A stretch of DNA of 64,000 nucleotides from assembly GCA_964420035.1 (NCBI GenBank), contig CAYQQR010000006.1, positions 1-64,000 on the forward strand. The letters are read 5' to 3'. Shown in pieces: positions 62,435 through 64,000 of this stretch. The notes under the pieces were generated by a model. That model saw only the letters and a program-made list of their open reading frames with translations, was not told the origin of the DNA and did no database searches. Each line of letters opens with the position of its first letter. Positions within the stretch are counted from its first letter, which is position 1. The stretch comes from CAYQQR01 sp964420035 (GTDB lineage Bacteria > Bacteroidota > Bacteroidia > Bacteroidales > SM23-62). Both the position numbers and the translations under genes were made by a program.

Positions 62435-64000
62435 TTATTGTTGACTGTAATGTTCCTGGAGACTGGAGACCAGGATGAGGGTATAGGCGAAGGTGGGCGA
62501 CCAGTACTCGGTGGTCCACCACCATCCCGGGTAGGTTACGGGATAATCCATGTAATCACCGCCTATGCCGGTCATGACCCCGCCGGTCAGAGACGGGGTA
62601 GGAGGCCGGAATTCCTTAGCCCCGGTCTTGAAAAGGCTGGGCTGATTGTGACCTATATCCGTGACGGTACTGGCATTAAGGGGATTGGCTCCGTATATCC
62701 AGTCTATTTGTTTTTGCGCCAGAGCAATCCATTCTTTCTGATCCAAAGCTTGTCCGCTTCTCAAAAAGGCTTTGCCGTCTTTTGCCAGGTGCCGGTTACA
62801 TCCCACGTGCAGAAAATTCCGGCACCACAGATCTCCCAGGTTTTTACTGTAAGGCAGGCTGTCGGTGCGCACGTTCCAGGGCATGATGTTAAATGCATTG
62901 GAACAGGAAAGCGGTTTCACATAGGAGTCCAGGTATTCGGAAAGTGCTGTACCGACCTCTTTCGCGAGTTTTCCCTCCGGGGTTGTTGAAAGGTAATCCA
63001 GGAAAGCATCCATGATCCAGGTCCCTTCCTTGGGATAAGGATGGCTGTGATCATAGAAGTGAGCCGTGGGAAAACCTGTGCGGATCTGCATCTCCAATAG
63101 AATGTTTAAAAACCGTTCAGCATCAGCTAAGTATTTATTGTCTTGTGTAAGGATAAATAGTTTCATTGCCGCTGAGGTTCCCAAACCATAATCTACTGAT
63201 CTGTCAACATCCTGTTCTTTGGCCCATTCATAGCAATTTATTGCGGCTGAACGGCAACGGCGGGCATAGTCCGGATCTTTATCGATCATTTCTTTGGCGA
63301 TCATGCTTTCCGCGATAATGAAGAGCCAGTTCACATCGATTTCTGCAGCTTCGGTAATGATGGTCCGGTCGTCCTTGTTTCCTATGATGTTATCGGTCCA
63401 GCGGTTATCGTGATAACCCTTCCAGGTTGAACCGATATAGTGCATCAGGTAGCCTTCGGGTTCCTGCATGGCAAAAAGAAACTTGTTTCCCCATTTAATT
63501 TCATCTATGACCTGCTCCTCAGGAATTCCCTTTACGGAAAGTTCCAGCAGGTGTGCCAGGCTGTAAAGCAGATAAGTATTTCCTTCGGCGGGCTTTCTCA
63601 GGTCGCAGGCATCGTACCATCCCCCGGTAACATCCTGGTGCCGGCCGTTATCGTCCCGGACGCCATCATCCAGGTGATTGCCCGGGGCCCAGCCCATGGT
63701 AGGGTGACCGCTTCTTTGCAGTTTCAGGTATTGCAGGTGTTTATCAATGCATTCCAGGTAGTTCTCCTCGCCAATCCGGAAGGTATCAGAGCGAAGGCTT
63801 CCCGAGCTCAGGTAGTAAGTACCGGGTTTTTTATAATTGCTCAAGTTGCCTGCACTGTAGTCCCCCCTGCCGTCCCGGGCCTCAGTAAAATGATCCCGGA
63901 ATACCACGGAGCCATCTTGTGCATCCACCAGGGCAAATTCAGTATCATCGGCACGGTAGCGATAACAAAATTTAAAAGCTTCGGGATGGTAACCGGCATG
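62435..64000 (-). CDS. Glycoside hydrolase family 9 enzyme (5' end cut by window)
   Basis: The frame is open to the right edge; an internal GTG at 63928 is not the true start. The visible 521 residues begin in an N-terminal immunoglobulin-like CelD_N domain (AGYHPEAFKFCYRY through GTYYLSSGSLRSDTFRIG), followed by the (alpha/alpha)6 barrel. The catalytic base block is DVTGGWYDACDLRK (normally DAGD; here DACD) and the acid Glu is near the end in WWTTEYWSPTFAYT. GH9 enzymes cut beta-1,4-glucans such as cellulose or mixed-linkage glucan. The signal peptide would lie beyond the edge. There are no SusCD genes alongside. Confidence 0.9.
   Translation of the reverse strand, partial: HAGYHPEAFKFCYRYRADDTEFALVDAQDGSVVFRDHFTEARDGRGDYSAGNLSNYKKPGTYYLSSGSLRSDTFRIGEENYLECIDKHLQYLKLQRSGHPTMGWAPGNHLDDGVRDDNGRHQDVTGGWYDACDLRKPAEGNTYLLYSLAHLLELSVKGIPEEQVIDEIKWGNKFLFAMQEPEGYLMHYIGSTWKGYHDNRWTDNIIGNKDDRTIITEAAEIDVNWLFIIAESMIAKEMIDKDPDYARRCRSAAINCYEWAKEQDVDRSVDYGLGTSAAMKLFILTQDNKYLADAERFLNILLEMQIRTGFPTAHFYDHSHPYPKEGTWIMDAFLDYLSTTPEGKLAKEVGTALSEYLDSYVKPLSCSNAFNIMPWNVRTDSLPYSKNLGDLWCRNFLHVGCNRHLAKDGKAFLRSGQALDQKEWIALAQKQIDWIYGANPLNASTVTDIGHNQPSLFKTGAKEFRPPTPSLTGGVMTGIGGDYMDYPVTYPGWWWTTEYWSPTFAYTLILVSSLQEHYSQQ

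Overview
The window comes from a Bacteroidota (Bacteroidetes) chromosome, most likely a Bacteroidales or Marinilabiliales-like free-living member. Evidence: an LpxC-FabZ fusion, a full-length SprA (type 9 secretion translocon), a secreted protein with a type 9 C-terminal sorting domain, a TonB-dependent receptor with an N-terminal carboxypeptidase-regulatory-like domain, Reg_prop/Y_Y_Y sensor architecture, GSCFA, DUF4837 and DUF4252 proteins, and several promoters with the Bacteroidetes -33 TTTG / -7 TAnnTTTG pattern. Coding density is high and most genes lie on the minus strand. No rRNA, CRISPR, transposase, integrase or phage structural gene is visible.

Layout. 0-2 kb: Memo/AmrS pair. 2-12.3 kb: patatin-BamA outer-membrane protein, a large sensor-PP2C phosphatase with a FecR-like secreted neighbour, a small unknown ORF, and a lipoprotein plus TonB receptor pair. 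12.7-16 kb: GSCFA protein and alpha/beta hydrolase, then a broken yjbQ copy, a MntA-HepT toxin-antitoxin pair and an intact yjbQ. 16-22.6 kb: a seven-gene sufBCDSE-sufT-queG operon read from a promoter carrying a perfect palindrome at its predicted start site. 22.8-28.5 kb: thiL, then the lipid A operon HD phosphohydrolase-lpxD-lpxC/fabZ-lpxA. 28.6-33.2 kb: rimP-nusA-infB with a hairpin leader. 33.2-42.2 kb: gcvH, sprA, ruvA and a truncated malic enzyme gene. 42.2-52 kb: pdxA, leucyl aminopeptidase, DUF4837 protein, lytic transglycosylase, gatA, tatA, rseP, dxr, M23 peptidase. 52.2-58.9 kb: initiator tRNA followed by an accessory stretch with three P-loop ATPases of two families, a GH172-like secreted enzyme, a small membrane protein and a low-molecular-weight phosphatase. 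59.2-64 kb: a type 9-secreted DUF3160 protein, a DUF4252 protein and a GH9 glycoside hydrolase cut by the window edge.

How the genes work together. The core supplies envelope biogenesis (lipid A first steps, isoprenoid step Dxr, RseP, TatA, lytic transglycosylase, M23 peptidase, SprA), Fe-S cluster assembly (Suf, which would also supply QueG and AmrS), and translation/transcription (RimP, NusA, IF2, initiator tRNA, RuvA for repair). The accessory parts are the toxin-antitoxin insertion inside a yjbQ duplication and the ATPase stretch beside the initiator tRNA. In the latter, a near-copy of the tRNA 3' end followed by a second terminator lies 1.48 kb downstream, as expected for a small tRNA-targeted insertion. 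Intergenic spaces hold low-complexity word repeats and REP-like palindromes. I see no clearly new multi-gene system. The strongest leads are the yjbQ/MntA-HepT arrangement, the tRNA-flanked ATPase, and the suf operator.
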